This document shows positions 1 to 6,359 of a stretch of 27,230 bases of DNA, piece after piece (the first letter of the stretch is position 1; every line of letters begins with the position of its first letter). A model generated the notes under the pieces. That model made no database searches. It saw only the letters and a program-made list of their open reading frames with translations, and was not told the origin of the DNA. Position numbers and translations under genes: made by a program. This DNA comes from a virus. The stretch spans positions 1-27,230 of the IMG/VR virus record IMGVR_UViG_3300017776_000141, one strand, 5' to 3'.

Positions 1-224
1 CATTAAATACAGATATAGTTTTACAATTATCAGCAGATGGTGGTTCTAATTTTACTACTGCTACACTTACAGCTATGCCAGACTTTGCTACTGGAATTAA
101 GATGGCTAAAGTAAATGACTTGTCTGTTACAGCAGGCACGTCTTTAAAATACAAAATATCTTTTGCAAATCAATCAAGTGGTTCTAAAGAAGCAAGAATA
201 AGAGGTGTTTCACTACAATACTAA
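1..224 (+). CDS. C-terminal end of a phage structural (fibre-like) protein, 5' truncated
   Basis: The frame is open from the left edge to the TAA at 222-224 and gives about 73 residues. They are rich in Ser, Thr, Ala and Gly and end in ARIRGVSLQY. A segment resembling 'LSADGGSNFTTATLT' followed by a short beta-rich stretch is typical of the tails of receptor-binding or fibre-like virion proteins in marine phages, but I cannot name the family. It lies upstream of the lysis-type genes and the terminase, where T7-like genomes keep fibre genes. The stop codon overlaps the next ATG by one base (TAATG), so the genes are probably translationally coupled. The N-terminal part is outside the window. 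Confidence 0.6.
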   Translation, partial: LNTDIVLQLSADGGSNFTTATLTAMPDFATGIKMAKVNDLSVTAGTSLKYKISFANQSSGSKEARIRGVSLQY

Positions 225-460
225 TGGCTAAAAAAATGACCCCTAAAAAGTATGCTGAAATAGCAACTGGGGTAAGACTTTCTAGTCACGAAAAATTATG
301 TGCTGAAAGAATGAAGAATATCCAAGACAGTATTAAAGAATTATCTAAAGAAGTTAAATCTTTAAGAACTGAAGTTAGTAAAGGTAAAGGTGCAATTAGT
401 GTATTAGTCTTTTTAGGAACAGTTATTGCAGGAATAATAGGATTTTTTCAGTTAAGATGA
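224..460 (+). CDS. small coiled-coil protein with C-terminal membrane segment (XhlA/holin-like)
   Basis: The product has 78 residues. A charged stretch at about 20-52 with heptad-like spacing (ERMKNIQDSIKELSKEV) is predicted to form a coiled coil. It is followed by a hydrophobic segment at about 57-75 that forms one C-terminal membrane helix. This layout matches small phage membrane proteins of the hemolysin XhlA/holin-associated kind, and the position just before the terminase suits a lysis role. The holin assignment is inference from architecture and place. The start is the ATG in a TAATG junction with the preceding gene, and the end overlaps the next start by four bases (ATGA). Confidence 0.65.
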   Translation: MAKKMTPKKYAEIATGVRLSSHEKLCAERMKNIQDSIKELSKEVKSLRTEVSKGKGAISVLVFLGTVIAGIIGFFQLR

Positions 461-672
461 AATATATCCTAGTTATGTATCTTTGCATAAGTGGACAAAC
501 TTGTATTGAAGAAAAAATTTCACCTGTAGAGTATCCAAAATATTATGACTGTCTAAGTGATGGTTATATCAGAGCATATAGTTCAATTCAAAAACTTGGT
601 GTTGATGTAATAGAAAAAAATAAATTTATAGTAAAATTTGAATGTAGAGGAGTAAAAGGTGAAAATATCTGA
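457..672 (+). CDS. small cysteine-containing hypothetical protein
   Basis: The product has 71 residues and a short hydrophobic N-terminus (MKYILVMYLCISG) with four cysteines at about 10, 16, 32 and 63. This would fit a secreted or membrane-associated, possibly disulphide-bonded protein. I do not recognise a named family. It overlaps the gene before by four bases (ATGA) and the gene after by 14 bases, so it sits in a tight translationally coupled cluster of lysis-region genes. A role at the cell envelope, for example as a spanin-like partner, is possible but is only inference. Confidence 0.6.
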   Translation: MKYILVMYLCISGQTCIEEKISPVEYPKYYDCLSDGYIRAYSSIQKLGVDVIEKNKFIVKFECRGVKGENI

Positions 673-1021
673 AAATACTAATGTTGCTATGCCAGTTAAA
701 AATATGGTTGGTATTGTAGTTGCAGTAGCTATGGGTGTTTTTGCTTATACAGAAGTAACTGCAAGATTAACTTCATTAGAAACTTCAAGAGAATTATTCC
801 AAGCAGACTTACTTAAAAAAAGCCATCAGAAGCCAGTTGACCAAGAACAGTTTATGTTAATTGAAAGTTTGTTTGAAGATGTAGAAAAATTAATTAAAAA
901 CCAAGAACAGAATATGACTAACAAAGTTAATATAGAATTTTTAAAACAACAGTTAGAGAAAACACTAGCTGATGTAGAAAATCTTAAAGACAAAGTTAGA
1001 AAAAATGGGAACGGACACTAA
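659..1021 (+). CDS. membrane-anchored coiled-coil protein (spanin-like?)
   Basis: The product has 120 residues. A hydrophobic segment at about residues 15-31 would be a signal-anchor. The rest is charged and helical with heptad patterning, typical of a periplasmic coiled coil. A type II membrane protein of this kind beside terminase genes resembles an i-spanin such as T7 gp18.5, but no sequence motif proves this. The start is GTG at 659, chosen because GAGGAG at 647-652 lies six bases upstream. It overlaps the previous gene by 14 bases and meets the next gene at a TAATG junction. Confidence 0.6.
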   Translation: MKISENTNVAMPVKNMVGIVVAVAMGVFAYTEVTARLTSLETSRELFQADLLKKSHQKPVDQEQFMLIESLFEDVEKLIKNQEQNMTNKVNIEFLKQQLEKTLADVENLKDKVRKNGNGH

Positions 1022-1233
1022 TGATTGAAACAGCAGTAGCTTTATTACTTTTTGTAAATGGTGAAATAAAAGAACACCGAATACAAGACAGTATGGCAAC
1101 CTGTTTAAAGAGACGTAGAGTTGCTGAAAGAGAAATACAAGCATCAACTTCATATAAATGTTTGTCAGCAAAAATGGAACTAGAAGTAAATATAGACGGT
1201 TCTAAATCAATTAAAAAAATAATATTAGACTAA
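1021..1233 (+). CDS. small hypothetical protein with hydrophobic N-terminus
   Basis: The product has 70 residues. The first 13 (MIETAVALLLFVN) are hydrophobic, followed by a basic region containing CLKRRRVAEREI and a second cysteine (YKCL). The arrangement is like that of the small cysteine protein at 457-672, so the two may be related or work together at the envelope. This is inference; no family is recognised. The start ATG forms a TAATG junction with the preceding stop, and the stop forms another TAATG junction with a 19-codon frame. Confidence 0.55.
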   Translation: MIETAVALLLFVNGEIKEHRIQDSMATCLKRRRVAEREIQASTSYKCLSAKMELEVNIDGSKSIKKIILD

Positions 1234-1292
1234 TGAAAAAAATAATAGATTTTATAGAAAAGATAATTCTATGGATATTAGGATATAGATGA
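1233..1292 (+). CDS. tiny amphipathic/membrane peptide, 19 aa
   Basis: A 19-codon frame encodes MKKIIDFIEKIILWILGYR. It begins at a TAATG junction with the gene before and ends in an ATGA overlap with the small terminase gene. The peptide is very hydrophobic with Lys, Asp and Glu on one face, and could be an amphipathic or membrane-spanning helix. The exact fit between two coupled genes, with no non-coding base on either side, is the main sign that it is translated. It could instead simply serve as a ribosome relay to the terminase gene. Confidence 0.45.
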   Translation: MKKIIDFIEKIILWILGYR

Positions 1293-1504
1293 GCAAAGAT
1301 AAATTACTACAACTTCATTCGATACTAGCAGAACAGCTATTAAAAAAAGTAAAAGATGAAGATGTAAAAGCTAGTGACCTTAATGTTGCTAGACAGTTTC
1401 TAAAAGACAATGGTATTGATGGATTACCTACAAACGATAATCCACTAGGTCAATTAATGAATGAACTACCATTTGCTGAAAAGAAATTAGTTAAGAATAA
1501 TTAA
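1289..1504 (+). CDS. terminase small subunit (T7 gp18-like)
   Basis: The product has 71 residues. A helical N-terminus (LLQLHSILAEQLLKKV) is followed by DLNVARQFLKDNGIDG and a C-terminal stretch near LMNELPF, a pattern shared by the short small terminase subunits of T7-like marine phages. The small subunit recognises concatemeric phage DNA and presents it to the large subunit at the portal. It lies directly before the large subunit gene and overlaps the 19-aa frame by ATGA. It is shorter than T7 gp18 (about 89 aa). Confidence 0.8.
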   Translation: MSKDKLLQLHSILAEQLLKKVKDEDVKASDLNVARQFLKDNGIDGLPTNDNPLGQLMNELPFAEKKLVKNN

Positions 1505-1513
1505 TATAAGTTT

Positions 1514-3166
1514 ATGCACGAAAAACTGAAAGACTTCAGGAATTTTCTCTACTTAGCATGGAAGCATTTAAGACTTCCTGCACCTTCTACCATGCAATAT
1601 TCAATCGCTGACTATATTGCTAATGGCGATAAACGTACAATTATCAGTGCTTTTAGAGGGGTAGGCAAAAGTTGGATTACTTCAACTTATGTCTTATGGA
1701 GATTACTTCTTGACCCACAAATAAATATATTGGTTGTGTCTGCTTCTAAAAATAGAGCAGATGACTTTAGTACGTTTTGTTTAAGACTGCTATCTGAGAT
1801 GCCTATACTACAGCATCTAAAACCAAAAGGTGACCAACGACAATCTAAGATAAGTTTTGATGTTGCACCTGCATTAGCAAGTCACCAACCTTCAGTTAAA
1901 TCTTTAGGTATAACTTCTCAGCTAACTGGAAGTAGAGCAGACTTAATTATTGCAGATGATATAGAAACTTCAGGGAATACTCAAACTCAGTTTATGAGAG
2001 ACAAGTTATCTGAAGCCATTAAAGAATTTGAAGCTATTGTAAAACCTGAAGGTTCTAGAACTATATTCTTAGGGACACCTCAAACAGAACAGTCTATTTA
2101 TAACAAGTTGCAAGAGAGAGGTTATAAAATTAGATATTGGACAGCAAGGTATCCATCAGAGAAGCAACTAAAATCGTATGCTTCTAATCTTGCACCCATT
2201 ATTGCAAATACTTGGGAGCATGAACTTGTAGGGAAAGCAACTGACCCACAAAGATTTGATGAAAAAGATTTATTAGAAAGAGAAGCTAGTTATGGTCGTA
2301 TTGGCTTTAACATGCAGTTTCAATTAGATACTACTTTAAGTGATTTAGACAGATACCCACTTAAACTAAAAGACTTAATAGTATTGAATTTAAACCCCAC
2401 TACTGCCCCTGAGAAGGTCGTATGGGCTAGTTCTCCTGAATTACAGTGGAATGACTTACCTAATGTAGGTTTACAAGGAGACGCATATTTCAGACCCATG
2501 CAGACACAAGGAGACTGGATAGACTACACTGGTTGTGTAATGTCTATTGACCCTTCAGGTAAAGGTAAAGATGAAACAGCTTATTGTGTAACTAAGATAT
2601 TAAATGGTAATATTTATGTAGTTGCAACAGGTGGTTTTAACTCAGGTTATTCTGAGCATGTCTTAAATAAACTTGTAGGCATTGCTAAGAAGCATGAAGT
2701 TAAAAAGATACTTATTGAAGAAAACTTTGGTCAAGGTATGTTTGAAGCACTACTTAAACCTTATCTGACAAAAGAGTATCCCTGTACGACAGAGATGGTC
2801 AGACAGACCTCTAATAAGCATAGAAGGATACTAGACACCCTAGAACCTCTATTTGCACAGCATAGAATAGTATTTGATGCTAATGCTATAAGAGAGGACT
2901 ATGAGGGTACTAATAACCTATATCCACCTGAAACAGCATTAAGGTATCAACTGATGTATCAAATAAGTAGGTTACAGAAGGGTGCTAATACGTTATCGCA
3001 AGATGACCGAATAGATGCCTTACAGATGGCTTGTTATTACTGGATATTACAATTATCAAAAGACCAAGATATGTCAGTAAAGACAAGGAAAGAAGAACTA
3101 TTTAACCAAGAATTAGACCAATTCTTTGGAAGACCTAATAAAGACAATACTTGGATAAAGATATAA
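1514..3166 (+). CDS. terminase large subunit (T7 gp19-like DNA packaging motor)
   Basis: The product has 550 residues, close to T7 gp19 (586). The N-terminal ATPase has a Walker A-like motif FRGVGKSW at about 47-54 and a Walker B region LIIADDIE near 145-151. The C-terminal RNase H-like nuclease begins around SIDPSGKGKDETAY at about 345-358, whose first Asp is a metal ligand, and has the further acidic segment DRIDAL near the end. The protein drives DNA into the prohead through the portal and cuts the concatemer. The start ATG has no clear Shine-Dalgarno sequence and follows the small subunit stop by nine bases, which suggests translational coupling. Confidence 0.95.
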   Translation: MHEKLKDFRNFLYLAWKHLRLPAPSTMQYSIADYIANGDKRTIISAFRGVGKSWITSTYVLWRLLLDPQINILVVSASKNRADDFSTFCLRLLSEMPILQHLKPKGDQRQSKISFDVAPALASHQPSVKSLGITSQLTGSRADLIIADDIETSGNTQTQFMRDKLSEAIKEFEAIVKPEGSRTIFLGTPQTEQSIYNKLQERGYKIRYWTARYPSEKQLKSYASNLAPIIANTWEHELVGKATDPQRFDEKDLLEREASYGRIGFNMQFQLDTTLSDLDRYPLKLKDLIVLNLNPTTAPEKVVWASSPELQWNDLPNVGLQGDAYFRPMQTQGDWIDYTGCVMSIDPSGKGKDETAYCVTKILNGNIYVVATGGFNSGYSEHVLNKLVGIAKKHEVKKILIEENFGQGMFEALLKPYLTKEYPCTTEMVRQTSNKHRRILDTLEPLFAQHRIVFDANAIREDYEGTNNLYPPETALRYQLMYQISRLQKGANTLSQDDRIDALQMACYYWILQLSKDQDMSVKTRKEELFNQELDQFFGRPNKDNTWIKI

Positions 3167-3173
3167 GACATAT

Positions 3174-3191
3174 CTAAGTGCCACTATTAGA
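3174..3191 (+). promoter_or_regulatory. probable phage RNA polymerase promoter, copy 1
   Basis: The 18 bases CTAAGTGCCACTATTAGA occur here, eight bases after the large terminase gene, and again at 12260-12277 before the ssDNA-binding protein gene. The core CCACTATTAGAG resembles the T7 promoter core (CTCACTATAGGGAG). Perfect identity of 18 bases in two separate intergenic gaps suggests a site for the phage's own polymerase. Next to the presumed genome end it would match the position of T7 phiOR. The start of transcription is not known. Confidence 0.6.
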
Positions 3192-3218
3192 GAATTAGAA
3201 CTATTAGATAACTATTAG
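3183..3218 (+). repeat. three direct copies of ACTATTAG
   Basis: ACTATTAG occurs at 3183-3190, 3200-3207 and 3211-3218. The first copy is inside the promoter-like element and the other two are downstream of it. An inverted CTAATAG lies at 3283-3289. These may be extra polymerase-binding sites, part of a replication or packaging signal, or chance in A/T-rich DNA. Confidence 0.35.
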
Positions 3219-3304
3219 TTTAATAATAAGTGTAATCAGGTTCATGTATGCAATATAGGAACTGATGATGAATATAGTGTGACTAATAGAGATAACTAAA
3301 TAAC

Positions 3305-3580
3305 ATGAACCATAATGATAAACTATTATATCTTAAAGCCTTATGTAAAACTAAGGGTGACAAGAAGGTAGCTAAAGAAATAGCTGATGGTATCAAGTAT
3401 TTAAACAAGAAGACTGGCTTGGGGTATACTTATAGAGCAGACAAAAAGCCCTTAAATCCAAAAGAAGACCAAATAGAAGGCAAGAAGTTTATCTTAAAGT
3501 TCTGCCAAGAGTTTTTAGACTACGCAGTTGATTACTCAATGATTGATAGAGTAGAAGACTTGTTGCACCCACAAGAATAA
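3305..3580 (+). CDS. hypothetical protein downstream of terminase, 91 aa
   Basis: A basic, mostly helical protein of 91 residues with many lysines and a C-terminal acidic helix (FLDYAVDYSMIDRVEDLL). I do not recognise a family. It sits about 115 bases after the promoter-like element at 3174 and is the last gene before the 337-base non-coding stretch, the place of T7 gp19.5-type genes. The start ATG is preceded by A/T-rich sequence with only a weak Shine-Dalgarno (GAGAT). Expression from the phage promoter late in infection is plausible. Confidence 0.6.
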   Translation: MNHNDKLLYLKALCKTKGDKKVAKEIADGIKYLNKKTGLGYTYRADKKPLNPKEDQIEGKKFILKFCQEFLDYAVDYSMIDRVEDLLHPQE

Positions 3581-3917
3581 TTTGGCATAAAAATGTGACA
3601 ACCTCACGTATATGCCCAAATTTTTTTTGTCCCCGTATGGGTGTGGTAAAAATGTCACAATAAGGGGTGGTATATTTATTATAATGCAACGTCTGTAGCA
3701 CAAAAAATAACTATTATTTATATTCTACAACAATAAACACTGGTTATAGCAACCAATGACACCAATTTTTATAGTATTTTCTACTTTAGAATGGTTCTAA
3801 GCTGTTTTTTTAATTTGCGTCCATGTTTTACATTATCTGTTTTCTAACCATTGACACTGGTTGCACTAATATCGTACAGTGGTGCATTAATAAATATAAA
3901 TAGGAAGGTAGATAAAC
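3581..3917. other. non-coding stretch; candidate genome-end/terminal-repeat and early promoter region
   Basis: No gene is visible in 337 bases. AAAAATGTGACAA (3589-3601) and AAAAATGTCACAA (3648-3660) are direct copies with one mismatch, and their TGTGACA and TGTCACA cores are inverted complements. CACTGGTT recurs at 3738 and 3855. AACCAATGACAC and AACCATTGACAC form a second repeated phrase. The region lies between the terminase end and the early genes, where T7-like phages have their direct terminal repeat. A single collapsed copy would be expected here in a circularised assembly. The right part (3851-3886) holds the promoter and operator of the next gene. Confidence 0.45.
3851..3886 (+). promoter_or_regulatory. 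sigma-70-like promoter with palindromic operator, copy 1
   Basis: TTGACA at 3851-3856 could be a -35 box, with TACAGT (3875-3880) as a -10 box after 18 bases. A 25-base imperfect palindrome at 3862-3886 covers the -10. Its left half is TGCACTAATAT and its right half, read on the other strand, is TGCACCACTGT, separated by three bases. The same arrangement occurs at 4370-4394. A repressor bound here would block the host polymerase. The likely repressor is the HTH protein encoded at 5498-6178. Confidence 0.6.
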
Positions 3918-4274
3918 ATGAATAAGAAAAAACTAATAATTGAGAAATCAACTGGCAGAAAAACTGGAGTTGTGGCTTTGTGCTATGAATTTGAGTGGAA
4001 TACACTGGCAGATATTATTAAAATAATAAGCAATAAAGACTTAGGAATTAATTTTACTATTCCTAGTTATTTAAAATATCCTGATTATTGTGCAGGGTTA
4101 AAACATAGATATGAAGGGTTAGCCTATGAAATATTCAACGAAGAAAAAACAGATTTTAAAGAATTTAAATTTGAAGTTCAGTTTTTTTATAATGGTCAAA
4201 AAATGAGTAGAAGCAAATATTATAATTCATGCGTTAAAGATAATTTTAAAAAAGTTACTGAAGCATTAAATTAA
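3918..4274 (+). CDS. hypothetical early protein under repressor-type operator, 118 aa
   Basis: The product has 118 residues, is basic, and has no domain I can name. It has a lysine-rich N-terminus (MNKKKLIIEKSTGRKTG) and a beta-rich C-terminal half (FKEFKFEVQFFYNGQKM). It is a single-gene unit with its own promoter and operator (3851-3886), Shine-Dalgarno AGGAAGGT upstream, and a strong terminator at 4287-4323. It shares operator and leader sequence with the ardC gene next door, so the two are probably repressed in the lysogen and expressed first on infection or induction. An anti-defence or host-takeover role is plausible from that context alone. Small size and position recall the T7 0.x genes. 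Confidence 0.7.
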   Translation: MNKKKLIIEKSTGRKTGVVALCYEFEWNTLADIIKIISNKDLGINFTIPSYLKYPDYCAGLKHRYEGLAYEIFNEEKTDFKEFKFEVQFFYNGQKMSRSKYYNSCVKDNFKKVTEALN

Positions 4275-4286
4275 TTAAACAAAATT

Positions 4287-4323
4287 AAGCCCTTTAAAAT
4301 TAAACTTTTAGAGGGCTTTTTTT
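4287..4323 (+). terminator. rho-independent terminator
   Basis: AAGCCCT at 4287-4293 pairs with AGGGCTT at 4312-4318. The stem is extended inward by A/T and G-U pairs and followed by a run of seven T. It ends the unit of the 118-aa gene and separates it from ardC. Confidence 0.85.
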
Positions 4324-4336
4324 GTGCCTATAGTTT

Positions 4337-4420
4337 ACCTACCTGCGACAATTTGACTTATATTATACATGCACTAATATAATACACTGGTGCAATCGTT
4401 AATAAATAAAATAGGTAGGT
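4337..4420 (+). promoter_or_regulatory. inverted repeat able to hide the ardC ribosome-binding site in read-through RNA
   Basis: ACCTACCT at 4337-4344 is the exact complement of AGGTAGGT at 4413-4420, which serves as the Shine-Dalgarno region of ardC (ATG at 4425). The local promoter's -10 box lies at about 4378-4383, so RNA made from it lacks the left arm. RNA that reads through from upstream would carry both arms and could block ribosome binding. This is an inference from base pairing and positions. Confidence 0.4.
4353..4394 (+). promoter_or_regulatory. sigma-70-like promoter with palindromic operator, copy 2
   Basis: TTGACT at 4353-4358 and TATAAT at 4378-4383 could be -35 and -10 boxes; the 19-base gap is slightly long (AATATA at 4376 would give 17). 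The 25-base operator at 4370-4394 has the half-sites TGCACTAATAT and, on the other strand, TGCACCAGTGT, with three bases between. The left half-site is identical to that of the operator at 3862-3886 and the right one differs at a single base. It covers the -10 box in the same way. Confidence 0.65.
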
Positions 4421-4424
4421 AGAT

Positions 4425-5345
4425 ATGAAAAAAGCAAATGAAATAGTAAAACATGTTACTGAACATCTAATAAAACAGATGGAAAGTGACGATGGTGGCA
4501 AGTGGTTGAAGGGGTGGACTAATAAAGCTTTTCAAAATGTAGACGGACACAATTATTCAGGAATGAATTTATTTTGGTTGTCTATGATTGCAGAAGGTTT
4601 TTTGGGTGAACCTAAAGAGCGTAAAGTTTACGGAACTTATTTGCAATGGAAAAATAAAGGTTGTCAGGTTAAGAAGGGTTCAAAGTCTGTACAGCTTTTA
4701 AAACCTATAATTGGTTCTAAAGATGTAGAAGTAGAAACACCTAATGGAACTGAAACAGCAACTAGACACTATAAATTCTTTTCAACTTTCAATGTGTTTA
4801 ATATTGAAGACGTTGAAGGCAACGTGTCTAGATGGGACAATGTAGACAACCCACAACAAAAAAGTGAAGTTGAAGTGTCTGAAGTTGCTGAAAGTTACGT
4901 TAAAAATACAGGTGCAATTATCAACCATATTGATGGTGGTAACGCATATTACGTACCATCTCAGGACGTGATATTCATGCCTGATAAAACTAACTTTATA
5001 CATACAAAGAATGCCAGTGCAACTGATGGATATTACGGAACTTTATTCCATGAACTAACACACTGGACAGGTGACGCAACTAGATGTGACAGGAAAATGA
5101 GTGGTTGGAAGGGTTCAACTGACTACGCATTCGAAGAATTAGTTGCTGAAATGGGTAGTGCATTCCTATGCAATCAACTAGGCATTAGTGCAACACCACG
5201 TGTAGACCATGCTAAGTATTTAAAATCATGGATAAGATGCTTAAAGGATAAACCTACAGCACTAATGAATGCTAGTGGGTTAGCTAATAAATCACTTATA
5301 TACTTAAATGAGTTGCAACCTAAGGCACTCAAAAAAGTAGCATAG
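4425..5345 (+). CDS. ardC: ArdC-type antirestriction protein (ssDNA-binding plus zincin domain)
   Basis: The product has 306 residues, close to the usual length of ArdC. The N-terminal half (about 1-110) matches the ArdC N-terminal DNA-binding domain, with features such as WLKGW, NYSGMNLFWL and YGTYLQWKNKGCQVKKGSKS. The C-terminal half is a zincin-like metallopeptidase fold with HELTH at 209-213 and the downstream helix FEELVAEMGSAF (about 236-247), which provides the third metal ligand. ArdC proteins protect incoming plasmid or phage DNA from restriction. The gene sits at the entry end of the genome, like T7 gp0.3 (Ocr), but is unrelated to it. It has its own promoter, operator and terminator and is likely silenced in the lysogen. 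Confidence 0.9.
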   Translation: MKKANEIVKHVTEHLIKQMESDDGGKWLKGWTNKAFQNVDGHNYSGMNLFWLSMIAEGFLGEPKERKVYGTYLQWKNKGCQVKKGSKSVQLLKPIIGSKDVEVETPNGTETATRHYKFFSTFNVFNIEDVEGNVSRWDNVDNPQQKSEVEVSEVAESYVKNTGAIINHIDGGNAYYVPSQDVIFMPDKTNFIHTKNASATDGYYGTLFHELTHWTGDATRCDRKMSGWKGSTDYAFEELVAEMGSAFLCNQLGISATPRVDHAKYLKSWIRCLKDKPTALMNASGLANKSLIYLNELQPKALKKVA

Positions 5346-5362
5346 GTAAAAAAATAAAACTT

Positions 5363-5395
5363 AAAACCCTGTTATATTTTTAGCAGGGTTTTTTG
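5363..5395 (+). terminator. rho-independent terminator of ardC
   Basis: AAAACCCTG at 5363-5371 pairs with CAGGGTTTT at 5384-5392 around a 12-base loop, and T residues follow. It ends ardC transcription just before the convergent repressor gene. Confidence 0.85.
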
Positions 5396-5413
5396 TATTT
5401 TTATAAATTTTAA

Positions 5414-5462
5414 TGATAGTACATTGTCACTTTTATTATTGATGATAGTACATTGTCACTTT
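5414..5462. repeat. two perfect 20-bp direct repeats between convergent genes
   Basis: TGATAGTACATTGTCACTTT occurs at 5414-5433 and again at 5443-5462, a 29-base period. A degenerate third copy (TACATTGGCACTGTTT) lies around 5499-5514, over the end of the repressor gene. The repeats lie between the ardC terminator and the 3' end of the repressor gene. They may bind a protein or be part of an origin or partition-like site; the sequence does not decide which. Confidence 0.6.
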
Positions 5463-5497
5463 GTTTTTATAGAGGGTGGGTGTAGATACATTATGCC

Positions 5498-6178
5498 TTA
5501 CATTGGCACTGTTTCATTTTCTGTAGGTTGAGAAAATTCCATAAGATTAAAAGGTAGAACTGCAACAAACTTAGACCATCTTATATTATTTTTAAATGCA
5601 CAAGAAAACAATTCTTCTTTAGTGATTGAGTGAAAAAATTTATACGTATCTTTTATTCTATGACAATAAGCATAAATTGGAGATTGGTCTTTAGGATAAA
5701 TCATAACTAATCTATTATGACATTGTTGATTTATTGTTCCACTATTAATATTTTTTGAAGTAAAAACGTGAACACAACCATCATAATGACTTTTATCACT
5801 ATAATAATAACCAAACACAGGTTGCCACCCATTAATAAGTTCAGTTGGAACTTTAAGTGATGTAGGTTGAGAAGGGTTTAAAACTTGTATTTTACTTTCG
5901 TTAATGATTTGACCAAGTATAGGTAAATCAGAAACATCAGGTTGAGGTTCAGGTCTAAAGGCATTCGGAAAAGCATTACGAATTTTTAAATAATTTTCTA
6001 CAGTTACATTCTGTTTATTCTGTAGACGATATAATACATTCTTATCTATACCTGATTTATCAATAATATCTTTAGTTGAGTGTTCTTTAATAAGTATATC
6101 AATATAATGTGCTAAATCAGACAAAGTCTGTGGTGTTTTATTATTATTCATATAATCAAAGAATTTATTATTTACCAT
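5498..6178 (-). CDS. CI/LexA-like phage repressor with HTH domain
   Basis: The product has 226 residues if started at the ATG at 6178, chosen because TAGGTAGATAT lies just upstream, the same leader phrase as at ardC; longer in-frame starts lack support. A helix-turn-helix lies at about residues 34-56 (STKDIIDKSGIDKNVLYRLQ). A linker rich in Pro leads to a C-terminal domain that starts with LPILGQI, like the beginning of LexA/CI S24 peptidase domains. I do not see a clear Ser-Met cleavage motif or the catalytic Ser/Lys pair, so self-cleavage is doubtful. It is the only minus-strand gene of the window, divergent from 6360, which fits a lysogeny repressor. Its probable targets are the operators at 3862 and 4370. 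Confidence 0.75.
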   Translation of the reverse strand: MVNNKFFDYMNNNKTPQTLSDLAHYIDILIKEHSTKDIIDKSGIDKNVLYRLQNKQNVTVENYLKIRNAFPNAFRPEPQPDVSDLPILGQIINESKIQVLNPSQPTSLKVPTELINGWQPVFGYYYSDKSHYDGCVHVFTSKNINSGTINQQCHNRLVMIYPKDQSPIYAYCHRIKDTYKFFHSITKEELFSCAFKNNIRWSKFVAVLPFNLMEFSQPTENETVPM

Positions 6179-6359
6179 ATATCTACCTATAAAAAATAAT
6201 TTAATATACATTAAATCATATATCAAGTTAATATTTCATTTATTATAAAGTATTCTCATTTATGGGTTGCATTCTATTTAAAAATCGTTAATGATTTGTT
6301 TAACTGATTTGCGAGAAAAGTTCTCATTTATCAGGAAACATTAACTGTAAGGAGTGAAT
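6179..6359. promoter_or_regulatory. divergent control region between repressor and early rightward genes
   Basis: This 181-base gap separates the leftward repressor from the rightward small genes. TTCTCATTTAT occurs at 6253-6263 and 6321-6331, and the second copy overlaps an inverted repeat GAGAA-AAG-TTCTC (6313-6325). On the minus strand, CTTTATAAT near 6245 could be a -10 box for the repressor. The TGCAC-type operator seen at 3862 and 4370 is not present here, so this region probably binds a different regulator or the same one through another site. Confidence 0.4.

Noticed and set aside
965-1171. Minus-strand open frame of 68 codons
   Set aside because: It lies opposite two well-supported plus-strand genes, has no ribosome-binding site, and its composition is that of a reversed A/T-rich coding strand.
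5414-5462. CRISPR array
   Set aside because: There are only two perfect repeat units (plus one degenerate), the spacer is nine bases and no cas genes are present.
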